Assembly: GCA_964545545.1 (NCBI GenBank)
Contig: CAZJGK010000023.1
Coordinates: 1-40,332, forward strand
Reading direction: 5' to 3'
DNA length: 40,332 nt
From: JAHJTW01 sp964545545
GTDB taxonomy: Bacteria; Krumholzibacteriota; Krumholzibacteriia; LZORAL124-64-63
Below are positions 16,541 through 24,335 of this stretch, piece by piece. The notes below the pieces were generated by a model. It did not search any database, had not been told where the DNA came from, and saw only the letters and a program-made list of their open reading frames with translations. How positions within the stretch are numbered: position 1 is the stretch's first letter; each line of letters opens with the position of its first letter. The position numbers and the translations under genes are program-made.

Positions 16541-17359
16541 ATGGTGGCGGGTAACGGCAAGAAATGGTTAATTGGGTGCGGTGCTGGATGCGCGGCCATG
16601 ATATTGCTGTCCATCCTGGTTACCGTCGGGGGCGCCTTTTTCATGATCCGGCCCCTGAATCGCGCCGTCCAGGCCCAGCGCGAACTGACGGCCCAGTTCG
16701 GCGTAGCCCAGGCCTACACTCCACCGGCCCGTCTTGATCCCCAGCGCATCAAGGTCTTCCTGGCCGTGCGTAAGCAGGTCATGGGTTCCTGCGAAAAATT
16801 CCAGGACATCACGGGCAAGTTCCAGGCCATGAACGAGCTGGATAACGGGGGAAACCCCCCTCCGGTTGGCGATATCCTCAAAAATGTCAAAGGGGTCATG
16901 GGGGCGGCTTTCGGCATGGCCGGCTCGATGGGCGAGGTCGCCCGCATTCGCAACACGGTCTTGCAGGAACAGGGGATGGGGCTGGGCGAATACACCTGGA
17001 TCTATATCCTGGCCTACAACTCCTATCTCGGCATGGCGCCCAACACGGGGATAGACGGCAACAAAGGTCATGGTTATCGCGGCCATATGCTGGACCTCAT
17101 AACCAGCCTGATGGAAAACCACGCCGGCGCCCTGGATGAGGCTGGTTCTCCGGATTCTGCAGCCCTGTGGCGTGATGAAGCTGCTCGCCTGGAGCGGGCA
17201 ACCGAAGGGGCGCCATTTCCCGCCGGGGAATTGCCGGACGGCCTTTCTCAGATCTTCGCGCCTTTTGGGGAACAACTGGCCCGGAACTACTGCCCCGACA
17301 TGGCGGAATTCGATCTGGGCCGCATTGAAAAGAAGGGGCTGAGCTTCCACTCCGACTGA
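16541..17359 (+). CDS. Membrane-anchored protein of unknown function
   Basis: Not recognised. 272 residues with a short basic N-terminus, one membrane helix (WLIGCGAGCAAMILLSILVT and on to about residue 35) and a soluble, mainly helical remainder. A cysteine pair lies at the start of the helix (GCGAGC), but the motif is not a proper lipobox because the charged n-region is too short. The middle has a Gly/Met-rich segment (GVMGAAFGMAGSMGEVARI) and YTWIYILAYNSYLG. AGAGGGG precedes the ATG. It lies 37 bases after the amylase-like gene and 76 bases before the rho paralogue, so it may be co-transcribed with both. Confidence 0.75.
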   Translation: MVAGNGKKWLIGCGAGCAAMILLSILVTVGGAFFMIRPLNRAVQAQRELTAQFGVAQAYTPPARLDPQRIKVFLAVRKQVMGSCEKFQDITGKFQAMNELDNGGNPPPVGDILKNVKGVMGAAFGMAGSMGEVARIRNTVLQEQGMGLGEYTWIYILAYNSYLGMAPNTGIDGNKGHGYRGHMLDLITSLMENHAGALDEAGSPDSAALWRDEAARLERATEGAPFPAGELPDGLSQIFAPFGEQLARNYCPDMAEFDLGRIEKKGLSFHSD

Positions 17360-17435
17360 AAGAGAGCCCACGTCGGCAGGGATTTTCCCCAACCGCCATT
17401 TCCCTGAGTTTGACTTTAACCTTGGTGGATGATCC

Positions 17436-18548
17436 ATGATAGATTCTGTTACCGGCATTCTGGAAATCATGCCCCACGGCAGAGGTTTCCTGCGCGACCC
17501 CGGGCGCTCCCTGGCCCCCGCCCCCGACGATGTCGGCGTTCCCGGGGCACTCATCAATCAGCACGGTCTTGTGACCGGGGCCACGGTGACGGGAAAGGTT
17601 GCCGGTGGCCGCAAAGGGCCGCAACTGATCGGCGTGACCGCCGTCTGCGGACTGGATCCGTCAGCCTTCAAGGCCCGCACCCCCTTCGCCGATCTCGTAG
17701 TGGTCAACCCAGAGAACCGCTTCCGCTTGGGCAACGGCGGCAACATCTCCATGCGCTTGGTGGACCTGCTGGCGCCCGTGGCCCGCGGTACGCGGGGGCT
17801 CATCGTGGCCGCGCCCAAGACCGGCAAAACCCAACTGCTCGAGGATTTCGCGGTGGCCATCGCCGCCGACGCCCCTGCTGCCCGTCTGGTTGCCCTGTTG
17901 GTGGACGAGCGCCCCGAGGAAATCACCCACTTCAAGCGCCGCGTCCCCGGCGAGGTGTTGGCCAGCAGCAGCGACCAGGACACGGCCACCCAGGTGCGCC
18001 TGACCGAGCTTTGCCTGGCTCAGGCCCGCTGTGAATTGGAATGCGGCCACGATGTGGTCATCCTGGTGGACAGTTTGACCCGCATGGGCCGCGCCTTCAA
18101 CCAGCACGGGGCCGGCTCCGGCCGCACCCTTTCGGGGGGCCTGGACTCACGGGCCCTGGAGATCCCCCGCCGCTTCTTCGGCCTGGCACGCAAGGTGGAA
18201 AACGGGGGCTCGGTCACCATCATCGCCACCGCCCTGGTGGACACCGGCTCGCGCATGGACGATCTGATCTTCGAGGAATTCAAGGGCACGGGGAACATGG
18301 AGCTGGTGCTGGACCGCCGGCTGGCCGAGCAGCGGATCTTCCCGGCTCTGGACATGCGCGGCAGCGGCACCCGCCGCGACGAGCTGCTCTACAACGAGGA
18401 TGAATACGCTGCCCTGAATCTGCTGCGCAGAGGAGCCGTGGCGGCTGAACCCTTGCAGGCCATGGCGGGGATGTTGAAACTATTGGCCAAGCATCCCACG
18501 AACGAAGAACTGCTGAAGGCCATGGTTCCTGATGGTGATTCCGCCTGA
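17436..18548 (+). CDS. Short divergent Rho transcription terminator paralogue
   Basis: A 370-residue Rho-family RNA helicase; E. coli Rho has 419. It begins directly at the cold-shock RNA-binding domain (GILEIMPHGRGFLRDP) and lacks the N-terminal Rho_N helical domain. The motor is intact: Walker A APKTGKTQ (residues 126-133), VDERPEEIT, DSLTRMGRAFN, the Q-loop region SGRTLSGGLD, and the R-loop region TGSRMDDLIFEEFKGTGNMEL. In the cold-shock domain the first aromatic of the usual GFGFLR is Arg16, and Leu26 stands where the cytosine-stacking tyrosine is expected by my alignment from memory. The gene lies among envelope and glycan genes rather than in a housekeeping context; SD GGTGGA lies about seven bases before the ATG. 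I infer a second, specialised Rho, but cannot exclude that it is the only copy. Confidence 0.88.
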   Translation: MIDSVTGILEIMPHGRGFLRDPGRSLAPAPDDVGVPGALINQHGLVTGATVTGKVAGGRKGPQLIGVTAVCGLDPSAFKARTPFADLVVVNPENRFRLGNGGNISMRLVDLLAPVARGTRGLIVAAPKTGKTQLLEDFAVAIAADAPAARLVALLVDERPEEITHFKRRVPGEVLASSSDQDTATQVRLTELCLAQARCELECGHDVVILVDSLTRMGRAFNQHGAGSGRTLSGGLDSRALEIPRRFFGLARKVENGGSVTIIATALVDTGSRMDDLIFEEFKGTGNMELVLDRRLAEQRIFPALDMRGSGTRRDELLYNEDEYAALNLLRRGAVAAEPLQAMAGMLKLLAKHPTNEELLKAMVPDGDSA

Positions 18549-18564
18549 AGTGAGGATTTGGGGA

Positions 18565-20127
18565 ATGCCACAAAAGCGCCAAAAGATCATTCTCGCCGTC
18601 GCTCTGGGAATTTTCTTGACCGGGGCCATCCTCTATTCTCCGCACCGGCCCATCGACGGTGACGAAGGCTACTACTGCACGGCGGCCCGTCTTGTCAGTG
18701 AGGGCCGCGTTCCCTATCTGGATTTTTTCTATCCCCAGATGCCCCTGCTGCCCTACCTCTATGCGCCTGCGTACATGGTCGTGGGTTCGTCCCTGGAGGG
18801 GATGCGGCTCTTCTCGATTCTCCTGATGGCCCTCGGCCTTTTGTTCTGGGGCCTGTTCCTGTTGCGCCATCTCCGGGACCGCCCCTGGATGTTTCTGGTG
18901 GGTCTGGTGCTCGTGGGGACCAACCCCTACTACTTGTCCTGGAGCCTGACCGTCAAGACGTACGCCCTGGCCAACACCGGCGTGTTCTTCGTGATGTGGG
19001 CTCTGGATCGGGGCCTGACCAGGCCCCGGGCCCGCTGGTTTTTGGCTGCGGGTCTGGGGGCCGGTTTGACGACGGCAGCCAGGTTGCTGTATCTGCCCTG
19101 GTCAGTCGCTCTGGCCATCCTGTTGATGTTCCCGACGATCCACGGCGGGCAACAAAAACCCGGTGGTGGCGCTGCCCGGCGCAGGACAGGTTTTTTCGCC
19201 CTGGGTATGTTGCTGGTCGCCGCCCCGGTGCTGTTTCTGGCCAGCCGGGACCCCGCGGCTTTCTGGTTCAACAATCTGCAGTATCACCGCTTGCGTTTCA
19301 GCCCCTTGGCCAGTGATTCGGAACTCATCCATGCGTTCATTGCCCTGAAAACCCTGTTCATGACCGTGATCACCAGCCCCCATCTTCTGCTGCAACTGTT
19401 GCTGGCCGGGTTTGGCTGCCGGAGTTGTCTGCGCCGGGGAAATGGCGTGCTGGGCCCCCTGGTGGTGTTCGCAGCCGTGGGCTCTATCGTGCACACCTTC
19501 GTCTGCCTCATACCAGATCCGGTCTACCCCCAGTATTTCACCAGTCCTCTGGCGCCGCTGCTGGCTCCCCTGGTCGTCGCCGGCATCATTGAACTCGAGG
19601 TTTTGGTGCGAAACAGGGGACTTCGCCTGGCCGCGTGGATTTCACGAGGTGTCCTCGCACTGGCTCTGTTGTTGACCGTGATTGACCTCCAGGTCCTCAA
19701 AACCGGCATGAACCAGGCCCAGGTCTGGACCTTCGACAATCTGCACAGGATGAGCACCGCCATCGAAATGATCACCCAACCGCAGGACACGGTGCTGGCT
19801 TTCTGGTCCGGTTACGTATTCGAATCCGGACGCCGATATGTGCCCGGCATGGAAAACCACTTCGCACCGGGGGTTTCCGAAAAGTTGAGCCAGGCCGAAA
19901 AAATCCACTTCCACATTGCGGGCGAAGAAGCCCTCCGGGAAACCATAACCACGGCCACACCCCGGATCGTGATCAAGGGGGCCTGGATGAATGAAGTGAA
20001 TTCCACTTTTAAACAGGAAGACATCGAAAAATTGTCGCATGAGATTTTCCGGAGATACCGTACCATATTCGTTCTTGGTGACGCCCGGATCCTGGTCCGC
20101 AGGCCCCAGCCACTCTCTTCACCCTGA
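18565..20127 (+). CDS. GT39-like polytopic membrane glycosyltransferase
   Basis: A 520-residue membrane protein with about ten helices. The first loop has RPIDGDEGYYCTAARLVSEG and then LDFFYPQMPLLPYLYAP, the acidic D-E pair and following aromatic/proline loop typical of the GT39/ArnT/PMT-like superfamily that uses polyprenyl-phosphate sugars outside the membrane. A C-terminal soluble part of about 150 residues faces the periplasm. ATG 18565 (MPQKRQK), 16 bases after the rho stop and preceded by GGGGA, is preferred to an in-frame ATG 33 bases earlier that would overlap rho. Probably co-transcribed with rho. Substrate unknown. Confidence 0.8.
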   Translation: MPQKRQKIILAVALGIFLTGAILYSPHRPIDGDEGYYCTAARLVSEGRVPYLDFFYPQMPLLPYLYAPAYMVVGSSLEGMRLFSILLMALGLLFWGLFLLRHLRDRPWMFLVGLVLVGTNPYYLSWSLTVKTYALANTGVFFVMWALDRGLTRPRARWFLAAGLGAGLTTAARLLYLPWSVALAILLMFPTIHGGQQKPGGGAARRRTGFFALGMLLVAAPVLFLASRDPAAFWFNNLQYHRLRFSPLASDSELIHAFIALKTLFMTVITSPHLLLQLLLAGFGCRSCLRRGNGVLGPLVVFAAVGSIVHTFVCLIPDPVYPQYFTSPLAPLLAPLVVAGIIELEVLVRNRGLRLAAWISRGVLALALLLTVIDLQVLKTGMNQAQVWTFDNLHRMSTAIEMITQPQDTVLAFWSGYVFESGRRYVPGMENHFAPGVSEKLSQAEKIHFHIAGEEALRETITTATPRIVIKGAWMNEVNSTFKQEDIEKLSHEIFRRYRTIFVLGDARILVRRPQPLSSP

Positions 20128-20224
20128 AACGGAACCGCCGGGCGCTCATTGATTGTTGAGGCCGACTGGATTAGATTTAAATCGAATTGCGGAGCATGGG
20201 ACGCCAGTTAAGAGGACAGCGTAG

Positions 20225-21763
20225 ATGGTAGACAGCAAGGCGGCAAACGACAGGCGGTCCCTCATCATACTCTCCGGGGTGATCGGGGTTTATCTGGCCT
20301 CGATCATCGTCCTGGCCCTGCTCGGACACTTCACTTTCGTTTTCAAGATACTCGTGGTGCCGTCGCTCTTCCTCATTGCCGCGGCGACGCGGCGGCTGCG
20401 GCTCTTCGTCCACGACTGGGCGCTCTTCCTCGCCTTGATCGCACTCTTCGACACGCTGCGTGGCCTGATCTTCCATGTGACCATGGTCTTCGACCGGCCG
20501 GTCTACATGCACTACGCCTTCGATGTGGATCGACTGCTTGGTTTCGGCCATCTGCCGACCCACATCCTGCAGAGTGCGATCAGTGATGGGCGGAATATCC
20601 GCTTCCTGGAAAAGTTCCTCGTCGTCGTGCACGGATCGCATTTCCTCTTTTTCCTCTTCTTCGCGTTGTTGGTGTGGTACCTGCGCCGGGCCGATTTTCT
20701 GCGCTTCCAGGTCGGCATGCTCCTGGTCATGTACGTGGGCCTGCTGGGTTACTTCCTGGTGCCGACGGTTCCGCCGTGGATGGCGGCCAACCAGTACCTG
20801 GCCATCGGTCCCATCTTCCATTTCACGGAGCTGGTCTACAACACCACGCTGCCGAAACTCTTCGCGGCCTTCGACACGAATCCCATCGCGGCCATGCCCT
20901 CGCTGCACACGGCCTTCCCGGTATACTGCTGCTGTGTCGCCTTCAGCCTCTTCGGCCGCCGCGCGATTCCGCTGCTGATCTACACCCTGGTCGCCGTCTT
21001 CGCACTCATCTATTCGGGCGAGCACTACCTCTTCGACTCCCTGGTGGGGGCCACGCTGGCGATCACCGTCTGGGCTTTGACGCATCGCTACGGGCCGCTG
21101 GCAGCGCGCCTGCGGCGCCCAACCAAGGAGGCGGAGGGAGCACCGCCGCGCGTCTTTGACCGTCGCCTCGGCCTTGCCGTCGTAATACTTGCCGCGGGAT
21201 TCATCGGCGGCCACCAGCTGTCCGCCCACAGCGTGCAACATACGACCAGCCGCGATTTCATCGCGCGCGAGTTGACGGGCAGGAGTCCTGCGGCCCACTA
21301 CTACAGCGGACTCATCCTTGAGAAAGAGAAGCAATTGCCGCTGGCCCAGCACGAGTACAAACTGGCCGTCAACGAGATGGGTGGCGACACGCCCCTGAGC
21401 GCGCAAGCCGTCCAGCACCTCGGTGTGGCCGCCTACCACAATGGGGATCACCAACAGGCTATCGATGCCCTGGGCCAATTCCCGCTGAGGGAGTTGCCGA
21501 CGATGACCGCGGTACAACTCGGGATCTCCCTGCGGGAAGCCGGCTACAAGGACGACAGTTTGATGCTCTTCCAGACGCTGCAGCAACAGCGACCCGGCGA
21601 TCCGCTCAGCCTCTACTGGCTGACGCGGGTCCTGGCCTTGGACGGGAAGCTCTCGCCGGAAGAGATTCGCCGCAACGCCGACCGCATCCGGGCCGCGAAC
21701 AGTAATCCCGATATTGAACGGCTTGCCGCTCATCTCGATGCCATAGCTGCCCGGATCCGTTGA
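20225..21763 (+). CDS. PAP2 superfamily membrane phosphatase/transferase fused to TPR-like repeats
   Basis: 512 residues. The N-terminal 300 form a polytopic membrane domain of the PAP2_3 (inositolphosphotransferase-like) type: PTVPPWMAANQYL, then MPSLHTAFPV with H228, then SGEHYLFDSLVGA with H267 and D271, the two histidines of the PAP2 active site. The classical first KxxxxxxRP motif is not seen, as is usual in this subgroup. Residues about 350-512 are helical repeats with TPR spacing (AAHYYSGLILEKEKQLPLAQ, LGVAAYHNGDHQQAIDALGQ, LGISLREAGYKDDSLMLFQT). GAGGA precedes the ATG. It may remove phosphate from lipid intermediates or transfer a head group; the TPR part suggests a protein partner. 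Confidence 0.8.
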   Translation: MVDSKAANDRRSLIILSGVIGVYLASIIVLALLGHFTFVFKILVVPSLFLIAAATRRLRLFVHDWALFLALIALFDTLRGLIFHVTMVFDRPVYMHYAFDVDRLLGFGHLPTHILQSAISDGRNIRFLEKFLVVVHGSHFLFFLFFALLVWYLRRADFLRFQVGMLLVMYVGLLGYFLVPTVPPWMAANQYLAIGPIFHFTELVYNTTLPKLFAAFDTNPIAAMPSLHTAFPVYCCCVAFSLFGRRAIPLLIYTLVAVFALIYSGEHYLFDSLVGATLAITVWALTHRYGPLAARLRRPTKEAEGAPPRVFDRRLGLAVVILAAGFIGGHQLSAHSVQHTTSRDFIARELTGRSPAAHYYSGLILEKEKQLPLAQHEYKLAVNEMGGDTPLSAQAVQHLGVAAYHNGDHQQAIDALGQFPLRELPTMTAVQLGISLREAGYKDDSLMLFQTLQQQRPGDPLSLYWLTRVLALDGKLSPEEIRRNADRIRAANSNPDIERLAAHLDAIAARIR

Positions 21764-21856
21764 CGGCCCGCAACACCGAGACCGGACAAGACCATCCCGC
21801 CCTGCAGTTCAACTCCCATCCCAAGCCAGGCAACGTTTCAGAAGGGCCCAAATAGA

Positions 21857-21890
21857 CCGGTCGCCAAACCTCCCTGGGCTTGGCGACCGG
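21857..21890 (-). terminator. Hairpin terminator after the secreted GH57 operon
   Basis: CCGGTCGCCAA (21857-21867) and TTGGCGACCGG (21880-21890) form a perfect 11-base-pair stem with a 12-base loop. On the minus strand it is followed by TCTATTTGG, a modest T-rich tail; it lies about 30 bases beyond the stop of the minus-strand gene. It may also stop transcripts coming from the PAP2-TPR gene. Confidence 0.6.
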
Positions 21891-21918
21891 ATGCGAGAAC
21901 CTCGAAAAACAACGCAGA

Positions 21919-24324
21919 CTATTTCAACATGACCATCCGCCTGCTGATAGCCTCATCACCAACCACCAAGCGGTAGAAATACACACCGCTGGAGACCTTG
22001 CGCCCGGTATCCGCTAGACCGTTCCACAGCGCCGAACCCTCGCCCGCGGCGATGGTTCCGTTCAGCAGGGTACGCACCAGTTCACCGCGCATGTTGTAGA
22101 TCTGCAACGATCCCTTGCCCGCCCTGGCCACGGAAAAGCGGATTTCCGTGTTGGGGTTGAAGGGGTTGGGGGCGTTCTGCCGCAACTCGATCCCCGCGGC
22201 GCGCGCGCTGGGCACCGGCGAGACGTTGCAGAGCTGGAATCTGTCGGTGGGCAGGATCTGGGGGTTGCCCGCCGCATCGAAGTTATCCGGGTCCAGGGAC
22301 GCAGTGCGATTCGACTGCCTCGCACATTCGTACACGTCGTTGAACAGGTACTTGTACTCGATATTCTGGGCGCTGGTATCGGGAAACACCACCGCGGCGG
22401 TATAGATCTTGTCGCCGGCCACCAGATCCGGGGCCACCCCGTCGTCAGCCATCACCGTCAGCGACGGCACCGTCCAGTCGAAGGTCGGTGGTGTGGCATG
22501 GTTCGGGGTGCCATTGACCGAGACCACATCGGAGGGTCCCAGGGTCGACCAGGCGGTGTTGTTGAAGTCCACGCTGAAGACCACTTCAACCGGGTGCCAG
22601 ATCGTGTTGCAGAAATCATAGTGAACCACGGGCAGGGTCAGGGGACCCAGCGTGCCGCCGACCGTATCGAACAGCTCGTCGTTCAGGAACAGGGAGCGGT
22701 CGCCCTGGTTGGTGCATTCGTACTCGTCGTTGAGCAGGAACTTGTAGTTGACATCCTTGATCGCCCCGGCGGGGAACGTCACCACGGTGGAGAAGATCCC
22801 GTCCGCAGCCACCGCGTCATTGCCCGTACCGTCATCGACCAGGGTGGTCAGCGAAGGCACATCATAGGTCAGCGGCAGGACCGAGCCGTTCATCGTCACG
22901 ACATCACCCGGCAAATAAGCCGAACCGTTCATGTCCACGAAGAATTCCACGTCGATGTCGTGGGCCGTGAACGCGGACGGATCCTGGTTGTTCCAGTACG
23001 CCTCGAGGGTATCGACGGCGCCCGTGGCCAGATCCAGCGTGGCCTGCCGGTTGCTGGCCAGCGGCTCATAAGTGCTGCAGTTGTACACAAACTTCCATTC
23101 CAGGGTCTTGGTGGCGGTTCCGCCCGCACAATCCCCGGGCACCAGGAAGATCGTGGAATATTCCCAGATGTCGTCGGTACCCGTATCGGCCATGATGCCG
23201 GTGTCGCACAGGGTGCCGAAGGTCAGCGGCGGCGTGTCGCCTTCAACGGAGAAGGCGTGCGGCCCGGCGCCCTGGTTGGCCAGGAAAGGTCCGAACAGAC
23301 CGCGGAAATAGACCTTCTTGAGCATGAAACAACTGGCGTTTCCCACGCCGTCGGCAACGATGGTATTGCCGGCCAGATCCTGGACACCCGTAACGGTCAC
23401 CGTGTACAGGGAAGCCGACTCGGCCTGCGGCGCATTGAGGGTCAGGTGGACAACGCTGGGGTCGCCGGCATCGCGCACGGCCGAGGTCACGGTCGCGCCT
23501 GTAAAAGCATAGTTGGTAGCTAGTTCAGCGGTTGTCTGGTCCACCGGTTCGTTGAAGTAAACGTCAAAGAACGAATCGACGGGAAAGGACGTCGGCTTGA
23601 CCTGGGCCACCACCGGAGGATTGGGGTCAGCCGCAGCCAGCACCGTATACGGCAGCATGGCGGACATGGGTATGGGAGCCGGGGTATCCCAGAGGGTAAA
23701 CGTCGGCGTGGAAAGTTGCACGCCGTCGCCGGCCATGGCATCCAGCGGTCCCTTGGTGGAACCTTCCTGGGTCACCCAGGCTTCGACGTTGATCACGTCA
23801 CCGGCGCCAACGCCCAAGGTGCCGAGCATGATGGCCAGCTCGCGGAATGACGTGCCCGTCTGCCAGTTCAGGCTGCCGGGGCCCTCCGCCATGGTCACCC
23901 AGGCCGCGCCGTCCCACTGGTAGCTGGCCTGCCAATTGTTGTCCAGGTTCACGTAGAAAATGAAGTCGGGCTTCAAGGGCGCCCCGCTCCATTCCAGGGC
24001 CCGGCCCCAGGGATCTACATCCCCGCCGGTGGCGGTGTTCACATCGATGGCCACTCCCAGCTGGACCTGGGCCCATCCCCCCTGGTCGATGGATTCACCC
24101 AGGTAGAGGTTGACCGCGTCGTTGGTCAGGAAAATATCGCCCAGATCGATGTTGGGAAACTGGGTATCCCCGCCGTCTGCATCCAGCAGGTTGCCGGGCA
24201 GAAAATCGTTCACCCCGTCCAGGACGATGGTCTGGGGTGTCTGGGCAATAGCCAGGCCTGCGCACAGGACCATGACACCCAACAGGGGCAAGACCCTTCC
24301 GAAAGTTCCGTTCAACAGTTTCAT
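21919..24324 (-). CDS. Secreted multi-module protein with carbohydrate-binding-like domains and C-terminal sorting domain
   Basis: 801 residues, start fixed by AAGGAGG seven bases before ATG 24324. Signal peptide to about residue 27 (LGVMVLCAGLAIAQ). Residues about 28-215 resemble a DOMON/CBM9-like beta-sandwich (TNDAVNLYLGESIDQGGWAQ). Residues about 230-335 look like a bacterial Ig-like (SbsA/Big_5) domain. Two related modules follow, about 455-575 and 577-700, each with FxVDxNxxA, VVTMNG or VVSVNG, DDG and YKFLLND or YKYLFND, alike to modules predicted as starch-binding or choice-of-anchor X. The C-terminal 85 residues (NAPNPFNPNTEIRF ... IYNMRGELVRTLL) form a FlgD-like/type IX-like sorting domain. 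No catalytic residues seen. It follows the GH57 gene by 11 bases, so it is probably a binding partner. Confidence 0.85.
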   Translation of the reverse strand: MKLLNGTFGRVLPLLGVMVLCAGLAIAQTPQTIVLDGVNDFLPGNLLDADGGDTQFPNIDLGDIFLTNDAVNLYLGESIDQGGWAQVQLGVAIDVNTATGGDVDPWGRALEWSGAPLKPDFIFYVNLDNNWQASYQWDGAAWVTMAEGPGSLNWQTGTSFRELAIMLGTLGVGAGDVINVEAWVTQEGSTKGPLDAMAGDGVQLSTPTFTLWDTPAPIPMSAMLPYTVLAAADPNPPVVAQVKPTSFPVDSFFDVYFNEPVDQTTAELATNYAFTGATVTSAVRDAGDPSVVHLTLNAPQAESASLYTVTVTGVQDLAGNTIVADGVGNASCFMLKKVYFRGLFGPFLANQGAGPHAFSVEGDTPPLTFGTLCDTGIMADTGTDDIWEYSTIFLVPGDCAGGTATKTLEWKFVYNCSTYEPLASNRQATLDLATGAVDTLEAYWNNQDPSAFTAHDIDVEFFVDMNGSAYLPGDVVTMNGSVLPLTYDVPSLTTLVDDGTGNDAVAADGIFSTVVTFPAGAIKDVNYKFLLNDEYECTNQGDRSLFLNDELFDTVGGTLGPLTLPVVHYDFCNTIWHPVEVVFSVDFNNTAWSTLGPSDVVSVNGTPNHATPPTFDWTVPSLTVMADDGVAPDLVAGDKIYTAAVVFPDTSAQNIEYKYLFNDVYECARQSNRTASLDPDNFDAAGNPQILPTDRFQLCNVSPVPSARAAGIELRQNAPNPFNPNTEIRFSVARAGKGSLQIYNMRGELVRTLLNGTIAAGEGSALWNGLADTGRKVSSGVYFYRLVVGDEAISRRMVMLK

Positions 24325-24335
24325 GGTTGTCCTCC

